Source of the DNA: Denticeps clupeoides
Lineage: Eukaryota; Chordata; Actinopteri; Clupeiformes; Denticipitidae
Assembly: GCF_900700375.1 (NCBI RefSeq)
Contig: NW_021629779.1
Span: 1 to 64,000 of the forward strand
Direction of reading: 5' to 3'
DNA length: 64,000 nucleotides
Positions 30,060-42,569 of the stretch are shown piece by piece. The position numbers and the translations under genes are program-made. The notes below the pieces were generated by a model. It was not told where the DNA came from. It saw only the letters and a program-made list of their open reading frames with translations, and did no database searches. Position 1 is the first letter of the stretch. Each line of letters opens with the position of its first letter.

Positions 30060-32270
30060 TCATGAGTGAAATTATATGCGAATTTGTAGTGAGATGTTTA
30101 CTTACATAATCTGCTTTATGAGTGGATGAGGGGTTTACTGGGTATTAGGAGTGTAGAGACCCGATCTGGGCGTGTCTCGTATTGACATGAGGAAGTAGGG
30201 TGTGTGAGCTGTCGATCATGCATACTGGCTCCTCCCCTGTTTATACTTTCTTTACAAAAACATGAATAAACCTCATCTTCTGGGTGTCAGAAGTAATTAC
30301 ACACCAACAGAAGTGCAGATTCTCCCTGGACATTTCTGTACTGTGAGACATGATCCATGAAAGTACTGTCCCCCCATAATGACATTTATGTTGTAATGTG
30401 GAATACGCCACAGAGCCGAGATGCGACTTGTTCTCTGTAGACGTGCAGCTCTCTGGTTCCCTTCACGCTCGGTGCCTTATAACCAATCCACTTCTCCTCC
30501 TCCTCCTCTTCTTCTTCCTCCTCCTCCCAGGCGGCGCTGGGTGGGGTTTGGGTGTCAGAGACAACGAGACGAGTGGAAATGAGTTCACACTTATTTCCCT
30601 TTGTACTGTCCACATCACCAGCAGCAGGAGGTGTGTGAGTGTGTGTGTGAGTGTGTGTGTGCTCTCCCCATTGCACAATTCATGATTTCCCACGTGTACA
30701 GTAGGCTGTCTGGACCGAGACGTTGGGAATATTTCACTCCAGTTGTGTGGCACTGAAGTAAAATAAAATAGATGTAAAAAGGGGCGGTGCTTATATTTTA
30801 CTTTAATGCAAATCAAAGAACATGATGTACTTATTTAATAATTTCCTAAACTTGAAACTAAGATAAAAGTTGTTTGTGAAAACATTGCGTGTGCAGCTTT
30901 AATCTCCATCGTGATGAATGAAAAGAAGATCTTGCTGTGGAAATATCGCAGAAGTGTCACACACACACACACACGTACAATTTTACACTCATTTTAAATA
31001 ACGTCCCACTGTCTCTGTTTGAAGGAACTCCTGAAGGCAGCGCGGAGACACAAATACGATTTCAATCAGTGAAAAATGGACGAGTTGGATCAGATGCTGA
31101 TAACGAAGCAGTGAAGTCCCAGCGGGGTGTGTAGGTGTGGTTAGTTGTTTAGTGGAGGCGGGGTTTATTCATGTGGGTGGTGCTTGTTCCTCCACCCCTG
31201 TGCTGGAATCTGGACGTATTAGTTTTCGTTGGTTTTATGTGCGTGTCTCCCACTGACTCCTGGCAGACCCCTCCTACCACCAGTCCCACTGTGGGATGCT
31301 GGGAGTTTTGGTTTCCATGGCTACGTCTTATCACCCCAGCAGGCCACCTTAAGAGCGTTTCCCTTCACTTTGGGACTGAGATCCTGCTTTTTATTCTTGA
31401 GCCTTCTGTGAATTTCTTTTAAATGATCACCGGCCCGAATTTGTTGTCTTATTTTAATTCCAACATGTCTGCAGGAGATCTTCTGTAGCCCACAACCACC
31501 CACGAGGAGGCCAGCCGTTATATTTACACATTTCAGCCCCCATCTCAGCCCCTGCTGTGTGGATCACCGTCGTTTTCCGAGCTGCAGCCCTTCTGTGGTC
31601 CCATCAGGAGAAGATAAAGCAGCAGTTCCAGTTAAACAGGATCTGTTGGAGAGCACCCACAAAACCATGAACACTCATCAAGTCATGGATGATGCATCGT
31701 AAATTATGGCTCATAAAACATCATCTGCTTACACTGGTTATTACCAGAAAGGGCTAAACCCGATTTGAGATACTTCTCATCGAACACTTCCACTTACCGG
31801 TTTCAGATGATTCCGCTTCCGGATGGCAGTAAAAAGCCCCGGGCCACCAGTGATGGAGGGATGCGTGGAGCGAAAATCTCCCAAACATTTGTATTATTTC
31901 CTCTGCCTGTGTTTGTGTAATAACACTGTTAAGGGGGGGAAATAGAGGTCAGAGGTCAGACCTTCACTGTAATTATTACTTAGGAAAAATGGGCTGGAAA
32001 AGAACAGAAATTAATATATGTTTATTTTGTAAACTTGATTTAGTCAAGAAAATTTCAGTTGATTATCGAGGATGCTGAATATGCCAGATTCTTTCACATT
32101 GATGGGAAGTGACTGAATTGAAAACCTAAAATCAACTTAATCATGTTTGGCCACCGAAAATGGAAAAAAGCGCCAATGAGTGTCATTGGATTAGATAGGG
32201 TTATAGGGGTACACACCATTTGCCACTGATTTAGTTTGGTATCGGCAATATTGATACTTCGATACACCGA
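30060..32270. other. Intergenic, no gene recognised (mirror of 3433-5650)
   Basis: The same sequence as the left arm in reverse, with a CA run at 30959-30974 and a CTC/CTT-rich tract at 30493-30530. I see no coding exon. Confidence 0.45.
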
Positions 32271-32274
32271 GCAA

Positions 32275-32515
32275 AGTCCCGTCCCCACACACTGCTCCCC
32301 GGGTGCCCACTGTCACCAGGGGTGACACGATGAAACGTGTCCTCTGTATTTAACCATCACCCTTGGTGAGCAGTGGGCACCATGACAGGCGCCCGGGGAG
32401 CAGCGTGTGGGGACGGGACCTTCATCAAGGGGACCTCAGTGGCACCATGGCGGCTCGGGATTCGAACCCGCAACCTTCTGATTACGAGTCCGCTTCCTTA
32501 ACCACTACTGGCCCA
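32275..32515 (-). mobile_element. Family B SINE with inverted piece (right arm)
   Basis: Mirror of 3182-3432. The hairpin-forming duplicate body piece is shorter here, so the two arms differ in this element. Confidence 0.8.
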
Positions 32516-32899
32516 GAACAAATGCATCGCCATGAGTAATGTGAGCATCAAGTTGACGTTACAGTTGAAAAGATCATACTCTGGAAGTGTTGACTCACCA
32601 TGATTTTTTAAAACAATTTTACGTTAATTAAAACTTTAACTTTGAAGAGTAACAATTAATCGAGAAAAGGAGAAACATTTATGTCAGTTATCCATATTCT
32701 GATCATGTGGTATCTGATATTTTATTTCTGTGAAGACACCTACTAACCAGAAGTCTCAGGTTCAAACCCCACGTAGTACCATGTGAGTGTCCCCAGGGGG
32801 ACTGTCCCTGTCACTACTGATTGTCAGGCCACAGAGCTCCACAGTAATGTGAAAACCCAGCGAAGTTGAATGAATATCTGTCGAATACAGAACTCAGTG

Positions 32900-33065
32900 C
32901 CAACTTTACCGAGGTTCTCACAGCAGGAACCTTTTACCGCTGCGGATTCTCGGAACATTACGGTAAAGGCGGCGCTTCTACTCGGACTTTACGGTAAACC
33001 GGGAGCCGCGGCGCGGCGTCAGCGTCACAACCGCAAACCGCGAGCGGGAAGCGCGCCGTCAGGTA
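32900..33065 (+). promoter_or_regulatory. CpG-dense promoter / first exon candidate, possibly for tp53i11
   Basis: A CpG-rich block ends in CCGTCAG|GTAAGC, a strong donor, on the plus strand about 5.3 kb upstream of the tp53i11 coding start (acceptor at 38347-38348). A non-coding first exon there would fit. The link is inference from orientation and splice sites only. Confidence 0.3.
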
Positions 33066-33069
33066 AGCG

Positions 33070-35238
33070 GCGTCTTATTCCGCATAATAAACACAATTAT
33101 AAGACGCGCCTCTGGCGGGACGTAAAGCACGTCTTATTGGACGTTGTGCGGGTTTCCGCTCTGAACATAACGTGACGGCGGGAAACTTTATTTATTTCCC
33201 GGTTTGAATAAAACGCGTGTCGATCACTGTGATTTCCGCGACGTTTAATAAATAAACCATTAAAAGAACCAGACCAGTTTCTGGCACGTATTTCAATGTA
33301 TTTGGAAAGTTTAATTTCATTTCCTAAAGGTCGTGACCCCTCGGTTGACCCCTGTGGGAAGTGGGCGGGGTCCCAGAAGAACCTTCCAGGCGGCCGCCGC
33401 TCCACCCTGTTCATAATTCATATTTTTATGTCATTTCAGCCCAGAGGGTGTTGAACCGTATCGGATTCGACCATAAAACATGATGAGAAAACGAGCTGCA
33501 GATGCTTTATGGATGTTTTCCCAGAGATGCCTTCTTGCCACTGTGGGGGTGTGTGTGTAGTGTTTGATGGTCCATTTTATGAGTGTGTGTGTGTGTGTGT
33601 GTATGGGGTTTGTTGGTCCAGTTGGATGCTCGGCTGGTATATAAATGCCACGCCTTGTTCGCCATGTTTAAATCAGGACCATCTAATGTTCCGTCACTTG
33701 AACACCCGTGTGTTCTGCTCCAGAAGCTGCAGAATTGCAGGGGGAGGAATAGATGAAGGACGTGTGTGTGTATGACCATCGTGCCTGGAAGCATGTGTTT
33801 CTGATTTTCTGGTCTCGTGCTTCCTGAGGTTCCCTGAAGTTCCCTCTTCATGACCTCAGGCAGATGTCCTCCTTTAATGATGGACGTTGGATGTACGTGA
33901 AGGGCGTGGCTGTTTTTGGTTGTTTTCTGGACTGATGGTGACGTAATAATCGGCGCCGCTGGATCTGGATCTTCAGGATTGGCTGAATTGCTGGTCCTCC
34001 TGACGTCTATGTCCTGCTCAGGGGCGTGTATGTGAAGGAGCGTGCGCTCCCTGATCTAACAGGAAATGAAGCTTCACCTCCCTGCAGAAGCAGAAGAGAT
34101 CTGCAGTCTGAGGGACGGAGACGGACGAGTGTGTTCTTCTCGTGTCTTGAGAAAGTGTGATTGTTAAGTTCTCCATCTCAGCACCTTTGTTTTTCTCCAT
34201 TCCGCTTGCGCAGTCCCTCCAGCCAGCAGGTACGAGCGGTCAGTGGAGCGAGGAGAAAGGGTGCTTGGTTGGAGCTCAGAGTCTCACGCCAGAGTCACAC
34301 CGGCCTGCTGTGGTCATCAAAGCTTTGTGGAGAGATGAGAACATTTTATCAGCTGCTGCTCGTCCTCATTGTCCAATGGAGTTTGAGCTTTGAATGCAGC
34401 TGTATAGAAGAGGCGGGGTCTGGACCAGGGGTTTTCAGAAACATCAGGTTTTGTTTCCAGTTCCTGGGCAGCTGATTGGCCTGGACCTTCATGCACGGTT
34501 GATGGTGGGGAGATGCCTGCAAAGAGCATGAACTCTCAACCCTCAAGACTATTCAGAATTTGATGTGGCATTTTCCACAGAAACAGGAAGCCAAATTGCT
34601 TCATGACCTGTCCTTCAAGCCCCAGAACATGCCAAATGCATCGGACAGGACTTAATACAGTATACGTGACCCGCGGTGACCTTTCAGCAGAAGCCGACTG
34701 AAGATGGCGCAGCCATGTTTTTCATCTTCACTACTTCATTTATTATATATGAACATGCGGTGAAAGTCCTTGGACCTCCAGATATTTCCCATGTTCTGAA
34801 TCTGCGCTTGAGGACCACGTGGCTCATGCATTAGAAACAGGACGTTTTATTGAACTACTTTGATTAACTCTGCTCCATCGATTAATGTCGGGTTTGGTGC
34901 GAGAAGATGCATGTGCAGACATGCTGGGTCGGCTGGAGACAGTGAGGGAGTGAGAGATCGGAGCGTCGGTGTCGAGTGTAGGAACAGTAGATGGTCCTGA
35001 CAAGGCGTGGCATTTAGAGACCAGCCGGGCGTCCACTGCCCCTGTGCAGTTGGGGTCACCCTGTGTCGTCGGTGACCCCCTGTTTTCTAAACTCCTGGTA
35101 AAACGGTAGTGTGGTGCTGCATGGGTGCATGAAACCGATTGGACGAGTGTTTCGGATTCGGCGCGGACAACAACACTTGCACCACGCAAGCCGTAGAAAA
35201 CAATGGGGTTCAGAGCGCCGTGCAGCGCACATGCGCAC
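33070..35238. other. No gene recognised (mirror of 507-2579)
   Basis: Unique sequence shared by the arms, with a GT run at about 33582-33602. One short frame at 34335 starts with a hydrophobic segment (MRTFYQLLLVLIVQW) but ends after 46 codons and lacks further support. Confidence 0.45.
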
Positions 35239-35239
35239 A

Positions 35240-35418
35240 GCATTTACCAGACGCCCTTATCCAGAGCGACTTACAGTCAGTAGTTACAGGGACAGTCCCC
35301 CCCCGGAGACACTCAGGGTTAAGTGTCCTGCTCAGGGACACGATGGTAGTAAGTGGGGTTTGAACCTGGGTCTTCTGGGTCATAGGCGAGTGTGTTACCC
35401 CCCAGGATACTACCACCT
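35240..35418 (-). mobile_element. Family A SINE (right arm)
   Basis: Mirror of 322-506, intact from tRNA-like head to the CTCTGGATAAGGG tail. Confidence 0.8.
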
Positions 35419-35440
35419 CCTGAGGCCAGTCACGTTCCCT

Positions 35441-35564
35441 TTTAAAGGGCTTTAAAAGTCCTTAAACCCACAGAAACCCTGAAATATGGGAATATTAGGA
35501 TATTCAAACAAATATGACAATATTACAAATATTCCATCAAATATGGGACTAGTAAAACGATAGA
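35441..35564 (+). repeat. ~125-bp dispersed repeat (right-arm copy)
   Basis: Counterpart of 176-299 and close relative of 38061-38186. Confidence 0.55.
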
Positions 35565-35738
35565 ACGTGACTGTGTGATAGACAGTCATGCTCACCAGTC
35601 AGATGTGTCCCATGTTAAAGCCACGCCCTCTTAAACTGCAATCTCGAATTTTCGTAAAAATCCGATGGCACAATAGAGGTTAAAAGATGAGCACTTTCTC
35701 ATTTATTAACAGCAGTAGAGTATTATTGCAGTTGTGAA

Positions 35739-36830
35739 TATTGTATAACATTGAATAAGTAAAAAGGTACCAAAGTTACAGAGAAAACCAAGATGAAAAG
35801 ATAGACAAAGAGAGAGAAAAAACTCGGAAGACGGAGAGAGGAGGCAAAGACTCAGGAGCTGGCAGGCCCAGTTCCCGATGGAGAAAGAAAATGGAAAGTT
35901 CTTTATACATTCCACCCACAGGAAGTTGTCACAGACCAATCAGAATGTGTTGTCTCTGTCGTCACGCCCTCCGAGTCTCCCGTCTGGGGTGGACAGAGAC
36001 AGCGGGCGATCTCAGAAAACATGGTGGCGCGCCACACCTATTATTTACCAAAGGGTCGCAAGAACAGAGAACCGGAGAACGACCCCCACGGACCATCACC
36101 ACCAAATGAGGTGCAGAATGCCCCATCTTACAAGGGTCTGCGGCGTTTTACATTACCCATAAACCCCCAGGCCTGCAGGGAGGGCGGGGCGCGTGTCACG
36201 GTCACCAGACCCCAGGCGCTGGACAGAATGCAGCAGGTTGATCGTTGAATATGATTCATTTTTAATATTTGATGTAAACCAATTTTCGAGGATGTATTTG
36301 ACGTATATTTTCGTGAATGAAGTTAAGTTGGTTCGTGGTATCGTGTTGTGGTGACGTGGTCTGCTGCATCTCTTGCTGCTTCTGACATGACCATATTCGA
36401 TAATGCCAAGGCGCAAAGTTCATGTCATTTGGAGTTGCTTAGCAACGATGGCAGCGTGGCATCAGCTATGGAGCATGAGTGGAGATAATGGAGCGTCCTC
36501 CTCAGCAGGTACCGTGGGTCCATCACAGATTTCTTTTTTTTTTAACCGTGGCCTCCTGCTCCGGGAATATAAGGGTAACAATATTACAAAAATGTCAACA
36601 AATACAGGGATCCTTAAAATGCCTTAAATTGTATTATTATTAAAGATTACTAGTAATTGATTTTATTAATTTTTTTACTTGAGTGCTTTTGATGTAAATT
36701 TGCATTTTAATGAAATAAGTAAAAGTTCCCTTTGATGTTGCTAATAAGTTATGAGAAGAAAGTCCATTTTCATTAGTTTAATATTTCTTTAGACAGTAAC
36801 AGGAATCGCCCCAAATAACAAAACTGGACT
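35739..36830. other. Sequence beyond the inverted repeat, no gene recognised
   Basis: Unique sequence with an A-rich stretch and short frames of no evident family. Whether it also lies, inverted, to the left of base 1 cannot be seen here. Confidence 0.45.
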
Positions 36831-36831
36831 G

Positions 36832-37430
36832 TCAGTAGCGGGTGTTTCCACCATTTGACGGCGGCGTCTCGTGCTCCTCACCAGCCTCATGATGATGTTC
36901 TTCCTCAAGTCCTACATGCAGTTCTGCCAGGTCACGTGGTGGTGGGCTACGATCATTCAGTCTCTGCTTCAGCTGGTCCCAGACGTGCTCTGTGGGGTTC
37001 AGGTCAGGGGTCATTGATGTCCAGACCATATGAAGCACTCCAACTTCCTGAAGTCCAGCTGTGGCAATTCTGCCACGATGTGGTGGAGCATTACCATCCA
37101 TGAACAGGAAGTTGGGGGATGATGATGGGTTCTATGATGTCTCTGAGGTAAGGACGTGCAGTGACTGAGTGGAGTCGGTTGTGAATGGTTGGTCTGGAAA
37201 CCCTCGTACCCTCGCATCTCGTAACCGGGCCTGCAGCTGTGTGGCAGTTAGGTCCTGAGGTCCTGGTCATCACTCGTGGGGCTCCCCTCCTGGGTCTGTC
37301 ATGGATCTGCTAGTAGTTCTGTGTCTTGATGCAAGTCTGGTGATGACACTCTGAGACACCAAGTTCACGAGCAACATCTGACCCGAAGGCGCCATGGCCA
37401 GGTGACGCTGCTCGTACGTTAAGTGACGTT
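36832..37430 (-). mobile_element. Degenerate Tc1-like DNA transposon fragment
   Basis: On the minus strand, pieces of a Tc1/mariner transposase are readable in shifting frames. They are DRPRRGAPRV and CHTAAGPVTRCEGTRVSR (N-terminal DNA-binding side), then MDGNAPPHRGRIATA and MTPDLNPTEHVWDQLKQRL (the conserved DDE region with the DLNPIEHVW-type motif). Frames are interrupted several times and no terminal inverted repeats are obvious. It is an old, inactive copy. Confidence 0.88.
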
Positions 37431-38060
37431 GTGTCTTCGTGGCTGTTTGAATACCAGCTTTTTATACCCACAGAATGTAGAAATTATCGCCACATTGAGA
37501 ATGTGTCTCTTGGTATTGGTCCCAATATAAGGGACACCTGTACACAATGAGACAATTATTACATGGAAAACACAAAATGAGGTGTGTATGTAACCCCCGA
37601 ATACAAATAGCTCCCTACCACAAAAATATCTGACGTGAAACAAACACGTATGTACGACACCCACTAAATCTCGCACATTATCCCTCATTTATTGTGAGTA
37701 GTGTGTATAAAACCGTGGTTTTTATTATTACTTTTCACAGGGCTTAATGTGAACAACTCAGTTCTTACTCCGTTTCCCTTCGCCGTTCAATGCCACACCC
37801 ACCAGGTACATTTTACAAGTTGCATGTACGACCATATTCCAGATAAAACAATATCTGGCCAATTCTTTCAGCCATAAGGCCAGTGGAATACCAGGTATTT
37901 GTATGGTGCGAGTTATTTATTTCAAATTCTGTCCATTAACATGGCGCATCCCTGAAATAAGGAAGTGGAAATATCGCAGGTGCCCCGTAGTGGCCTGCTT
38001 TACTATAACATGAGTCTGGTAAACATTGTCAAATTTCACCTTATATTTGATGAAAGTGGC
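37431..38060. other. Intergenic, nothing recognised
   Basis: AT-rich sequence without convincing frames. Confidence 0.45.
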
Positions 38061-38186
38061 CTTAAAAAGGGCTTTAAAAGGCCTTAAACTTACAGAAACC
38101 CTGAAATATGGGAATATTAGGAAATTCAAACAAATATGACAATATTACAAATATTCCATCAAATATGGGACTAGTAAAACGATAGA
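38061..38186 (+). repeat. ~125-bp dispersed repeat (third copy)
   Basis: Clearly related to 35441-35564 over its whole length and ending at the same AAACGATAG. It lies just upstream of the tp53i11 coding exons. Confidence 0.6.
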
Positions 38187-38360
38187 GATTTAGGCCGGCT
38201 TGTCTCTATAAGCTGATTTGTTGCTGTTTTTATGACCATGATCCTGAGCACCATGTGCTGTGCTGCGGACAGTCACTTCACTTCCCCTAAATCCTGTAAT
38301 TACTACCAGTTTAGGGTAGTAACCAACTTTTTGACCCCTGTCCTTCAGCCACCGTCCGCC

Positions 38361-39156
38361 ATGACGTCCAAGGCCCCACCCCCACTGATGAAGAAACACA
38401 GTCAGACAGACCTGGTGAGCCGCCTGAAGACCAGAAAAGTTCTTGGAGTCGGAGGGGAGGATGATGATGGAGAAGTCCATAGGTCAAAGGTCAGGACTCA
38501 AAAATGCACAAGTGTGCAGTTCATGCGTGTTTGTGTGTTATAATGCATTTCTTGCAGCAGCTTTACTGATCATCTTTTCACATGAATCCCACCTTCTCCT
38601 GCGTGAACCTGACGTGGTGGCTGGAGCTTCTTAGGCCCCTAAGACAGATGGCTCTTTATTTACCTGACTTGTCAACAGCAAACATTAAATCTCTCTCACA
38701 CACAGATTTATTCACATCATATCCCTGCATCCAAATCAGGCCATGCGACCCCCCTGATAGATGTTTAGCTTCCCACCTTGTGACCCAACTTCACGTGATT
38801 AAACCCCCATCAGTTCTTGTCAAAAACACACATGCACACACATGCACACACACACATGCACAGACGCACACATGCACACATGAACAGACGCACGCATGCA
38901 CACGCACATGCACACACACACACATACACAGACGCACGCATGCACACACACGCACACATGCACAGACACACGCACACACACACACACATGCACAGACGCA
39001 CTGGTGACCTTTTTGCTCCATTAGTCAGTGAGCTGTGAGTTACTGAGCACTCTGATGATAAATAGCCTGGAAACACACACACATTCAGCGCTTTGTCTGT
39101 ATGCTCCTGAAAGGGGGTTTGGAGTGTTTACGGCTGAGAGAAGAGCCGCCCGGGCA

Positions 39157-39193
<37 letters not shown>

Positions 39194-39659
39194 ATGGGCA
39201 TGTCCAGCAGGCCTGATACCAGGGCTGGGTGGTGTACAGAGGAGATTTTAATGTAACACACAGTGTGTATGATTCTTTTTTCTGTTATTTCTTTTACATG
39301 CGTTTCAGTGTAGGTGTGAAGTCATTTCTAGTTGTTTAAAAAAGACGGAGGTTCATTCCTCTCGCAGGAACTGTTTCTATACTTCAGTACATTTCTCGCT
39401 CTGTGTGTGTGTGTGTGTGTGCTTAGATCAGCCAGGTTTTGGGGAATGAGATGAAGTTTGCGGTGAAGGAACCTCTAGGCCTCAGGTATGAGGTGTGTGT
39501 GTGTGTGTGTGTGTGTTTGTGTGAAGCTACCAGTTCAGTTGAAAAAAGCTTCAAATTATTAGTTCATTTTAAAAATTAAAATGGATCTCTTATTCAGTTA
39601 TATCTTAATTCAAGGAGTGAATGTATTTATTTTTATTGATCTGATTATATTTATTAATG

Positions 39660-39695
<36 letters not shown>

Positions 39696-41379
39696 AGGGT
39701 TTGGATCTTTCTCTCTGCTCTTCTCTTCACGGTAACGGGCATGACGGTGAGTCTTCTGCTCCGCACGTTCTGCTGTGGCGTCTTTAAAGAATCTTCCTTC
39801 ACTTTTACTTTATTAAAGACTCTTATTCAGAAAATCGAACGTAGATGACGCGCTCATACGAACGGACTTTATTATTCTTGTTTTTAATGGCGCTGCGCTC
39901 CACCGATCCTTAGCAGACCTCATAAATCCACTGAAAGTTCTGGACATTAGACAAGGCGTCCTGGAGAGTGGTGACGAGTGACCTTTCTGCCCTGCAGGCG
40001 CTGCTGTTCCCCGGCCAGCTGTATGAGGTGGTGTTCGAGCTCAGCACCACCCGCAACGCCATCCGCCTCTACGGGGGAGCGCTGCTCAGTAAGACCACGT
40101 TTCAGGGTTCGCGTCTTAGCAAGCTGTTAAATGACCTTTCGTGACCCCTGTGCCACCCGCTTTGCAGGCATCTCCCTGATCCTGTGGAACGGCCTCTACA
40201 CGGCAGAGAAGGTCATCCTGCAGTGGACCCTGTTCACCGAGGCGGGCAGCTCCGCCGTGCAGGTTGTAGGTTAGAGAACAACCGTACCCACAACACACTG
40301 CATCACCCGTCACCTTCATACCGTCCACAGCCATCATACACACACCCTCACACTCACATACACTCACATACACACACATACATACACACAGACATACACA
40401 CACATACATACACACAAACATACACACACACACATACACACATACACTCACATACACACACATACACACACATACATACACACAAACATACACACATACA
40501 CTCACATACATACACACACACACATACATACACTCACATACATACATACACACACACGCACACATACACACTCACACACATACACTCACATACATACACA
40601 CAAACATACACACACATACACTCACATACATACACACAAACATACACACACATACACTCACATACACTCACATACATACACACAAACATACACACACACA
40701 CATACACACATATACACACACATACACTCACACACACATACACACATATACACACACATACACTGAATCAGAAGGACTTGTTTTAATGTTTGGTCCGTTT
40801 GTATGGTGCCACCTGGTGGCCAGGTCTGAACGATTTCTGAAGGTTTTTTTTTTTTTAGTGGCCTAGCAGTTAAGGAAGCGGCCCCGTAAGCAGAAGGTTG
40901 CAGCTGAGCAAAGTACCTTCCCCACACACCAAGGTCACCAAGGGTGATGGTTAAATGCAGAGGACAAATTTCACTGTGTGCACCGTGTGTTGTGCTGCCG
41001 TGTATCACAATGACAATCACGTCACTTTCACTTCCTTGACTGCACTCGAGTCACAAAATGTCACGTCAACTGATGTTGGAGAGCATGACTTAATGTTGAC
41101 AACATTGTGTTACTTTCACACGTTGTCGTGGTCTTTTGGAAGGAATTGGTCCATTTCATATTGGTCCATTTTGAAAGTGTCTCTCCATACCTCCACACTC
41201 ACTGTCCATCATCATGATAATAGTTGTGTGTTTTGTGTGTTTCAGTGACCTCGGTCTCTCTCCTGGACGTGGGCTCGGTGTCGGGTGGCGCCCTCCTCCT
41301 CCTGCTGGGTGAGGTGGTGTTCCTCCTCATCACACTGCTCTACTACCTCCAGCTGGGCCGCAGGAACAGGAAGTTGTGA
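38361..41379 (+). CDS. tp53i11: Tumor protein p53-inducible protein 11 (TP53I11/PIG11)
   Basis: A small multi-pass membrane protein induced by p53 in mammals; its molecular role is poorly defined. Coding exons 38361-38489, 39427-39485, 39698-39746, 39998-40088, 40168-40269 and 41246-41379 join in frame to 187 aa, close to the human 189 aa. The start is the ATG 12 nt after an acceptor (CCTTCAG). Diagnostic stretches are [75 protein letters not shown] and [15 protein letters not shown]. Three or four hydrophobic helices follow ([16 protein letters not shown], the RLYGGALL segment, and the last-exon [19 protein letters not shown]), ending in a basic tail GRRNRKL. The gene looks intact. In mammals TP53I11 and CD82 lie close together, and the same linkage holds here. 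Confidence 0.95.
38825..39002. repeat. CACATG/CACA-rich microsatellite in tp53i11 intron
   Basis: Interrupted (CA)n with frequent ATGCACAGACGCA modules, giving long open frames of no meaning. Confidence 0.9.
40330..40765. repeat. CACATACA-type microsatellite in tp53i11 intron
   Basis: About 430 bp of interrupted CACACATACA with ACTCACATAC modules. Open in several frames but plainly simple repeat. Confidence 0.92.
40852..41038 (+). mobile_element. Family B SINE in tp53i11 intron 5
   Basis: Shortened family B element: GGCCTAGCAGTTAAGG head, part of the body missing, then GGGTGATGGTTAAATGCAG and a TCACAATGACAATCACG end. Confidence 0.8.
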
Positions 41380-42196
41380 GATGGGCGTGCCCCAGCCCGT
41401 TGTCCACCTGACCTCCCTTAAGTGTGTGTTGGACCAGTGCTGTTCTGTGATGTGTGTGTCTGTGTTAGAGGAGAGAACACGCCCACAGGAGGGGTGTGGC
41501 CAGTGAAATTAGCATGTTTTGCAGACTCATCTTGTCCCCTGATCTGGGTGTGGCTGCTTATTTGACTAAAGGGGTGGGGTCTTAATCAACAAGCACAATT
41601 TTAACACATAAGTCCCTCCCAGAGTGCAGCTGATTGGCTGTTCCAGGTTCAGGTGTAAAGTTCCATGTTTTGTGTTGACTGTATCTACACCCTGTACCGC
41701 TGTGTGGTTGTGACATGTCTTTTTATAGAATGTGGACCACGTCCCATGTCCTCATATCATGGTTTGATTGAGATGAATCCAGAAGATGTGGTGGAGGCGG
41801 CCAGATCCACTAACTGGAGGAAGAACCTTTAGACCTGGTCCTGATTCAGAAGATCACAGAACTAACACCAGAAGAGGTCAGCAGTAGCCCTGAGGAACAT
41901 CACCCAAGCAAGTCCTCAATAGACAAAATGTTCCATAGACATTTTTACAAATTCCCTTCTTCACTATAATCAGGAGACCATGAAAGTATGAATGAAAGGA
42001 GACCATGGAGTTATTCTGGAACCTGGTGGTCTGTATGGAATTGTGGGTATGAAGGAGATGTCAGGGTTTTAAGTGTAAAATATGTAAATAAATCTTGTCT
42101 TTTTCCATTGAATGTGCAGTCTGGAGTGGATTTGTGCAGCGCTGCTAAATTTGTGTACATTTGTTGTGAGCGTAGCTGTTCAAGTAAGGTGGTTGT

Positions 42197-42233
<37 letters not shown>

Positions 42234-42569
42234 ATGACCCTCTGTGGTTCACATCCTCACTGTATCTACCAGCCTAGTTTATGAAGGTTGGAGCTGGAAC
42301 ATCTAGACCAGCAGTTGGACCCAGACGAAGCACCAGGAGCCCCTAATTCTATTTGACATGTAAAATAAAGAGAACTGAGCATGAATTAGTTATTTTTTTA
42401 TTCCATCATTTTTTAAGAAAGTAGTTGAATGCTCCCAAAACACCGTTTAATATAATAACTGATTTCTTTTCCAAAGCCGCACAGCTGCGGGGGTCCGACT
42501 CCTGGTCTTCATCATCTGCGCTCATTCTTAATGCAGCAACTGAAGCGCGCCAAGCAACACCAAGGATCT
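41380..42569 (+). other. 3' UTR region of tp53i11 and polyA signals
   Basis: No further coding exon is seen. AATAAA hexamers at about 42087 and 42364-42369 are candidate polyadenylation signals, the latter about 985 bp after the stop. A GT run lies at 42200-42232. Confidence 0.5.

Noticed and set aside
34335-34475. Small secreted protein (hydrophobic start MRTFYQLLLVLIVQW)
   Set aside because: The frame ends after 46 codons and the surroundings lack splice support or a second exon; a chance signal-like stretch is more likely.
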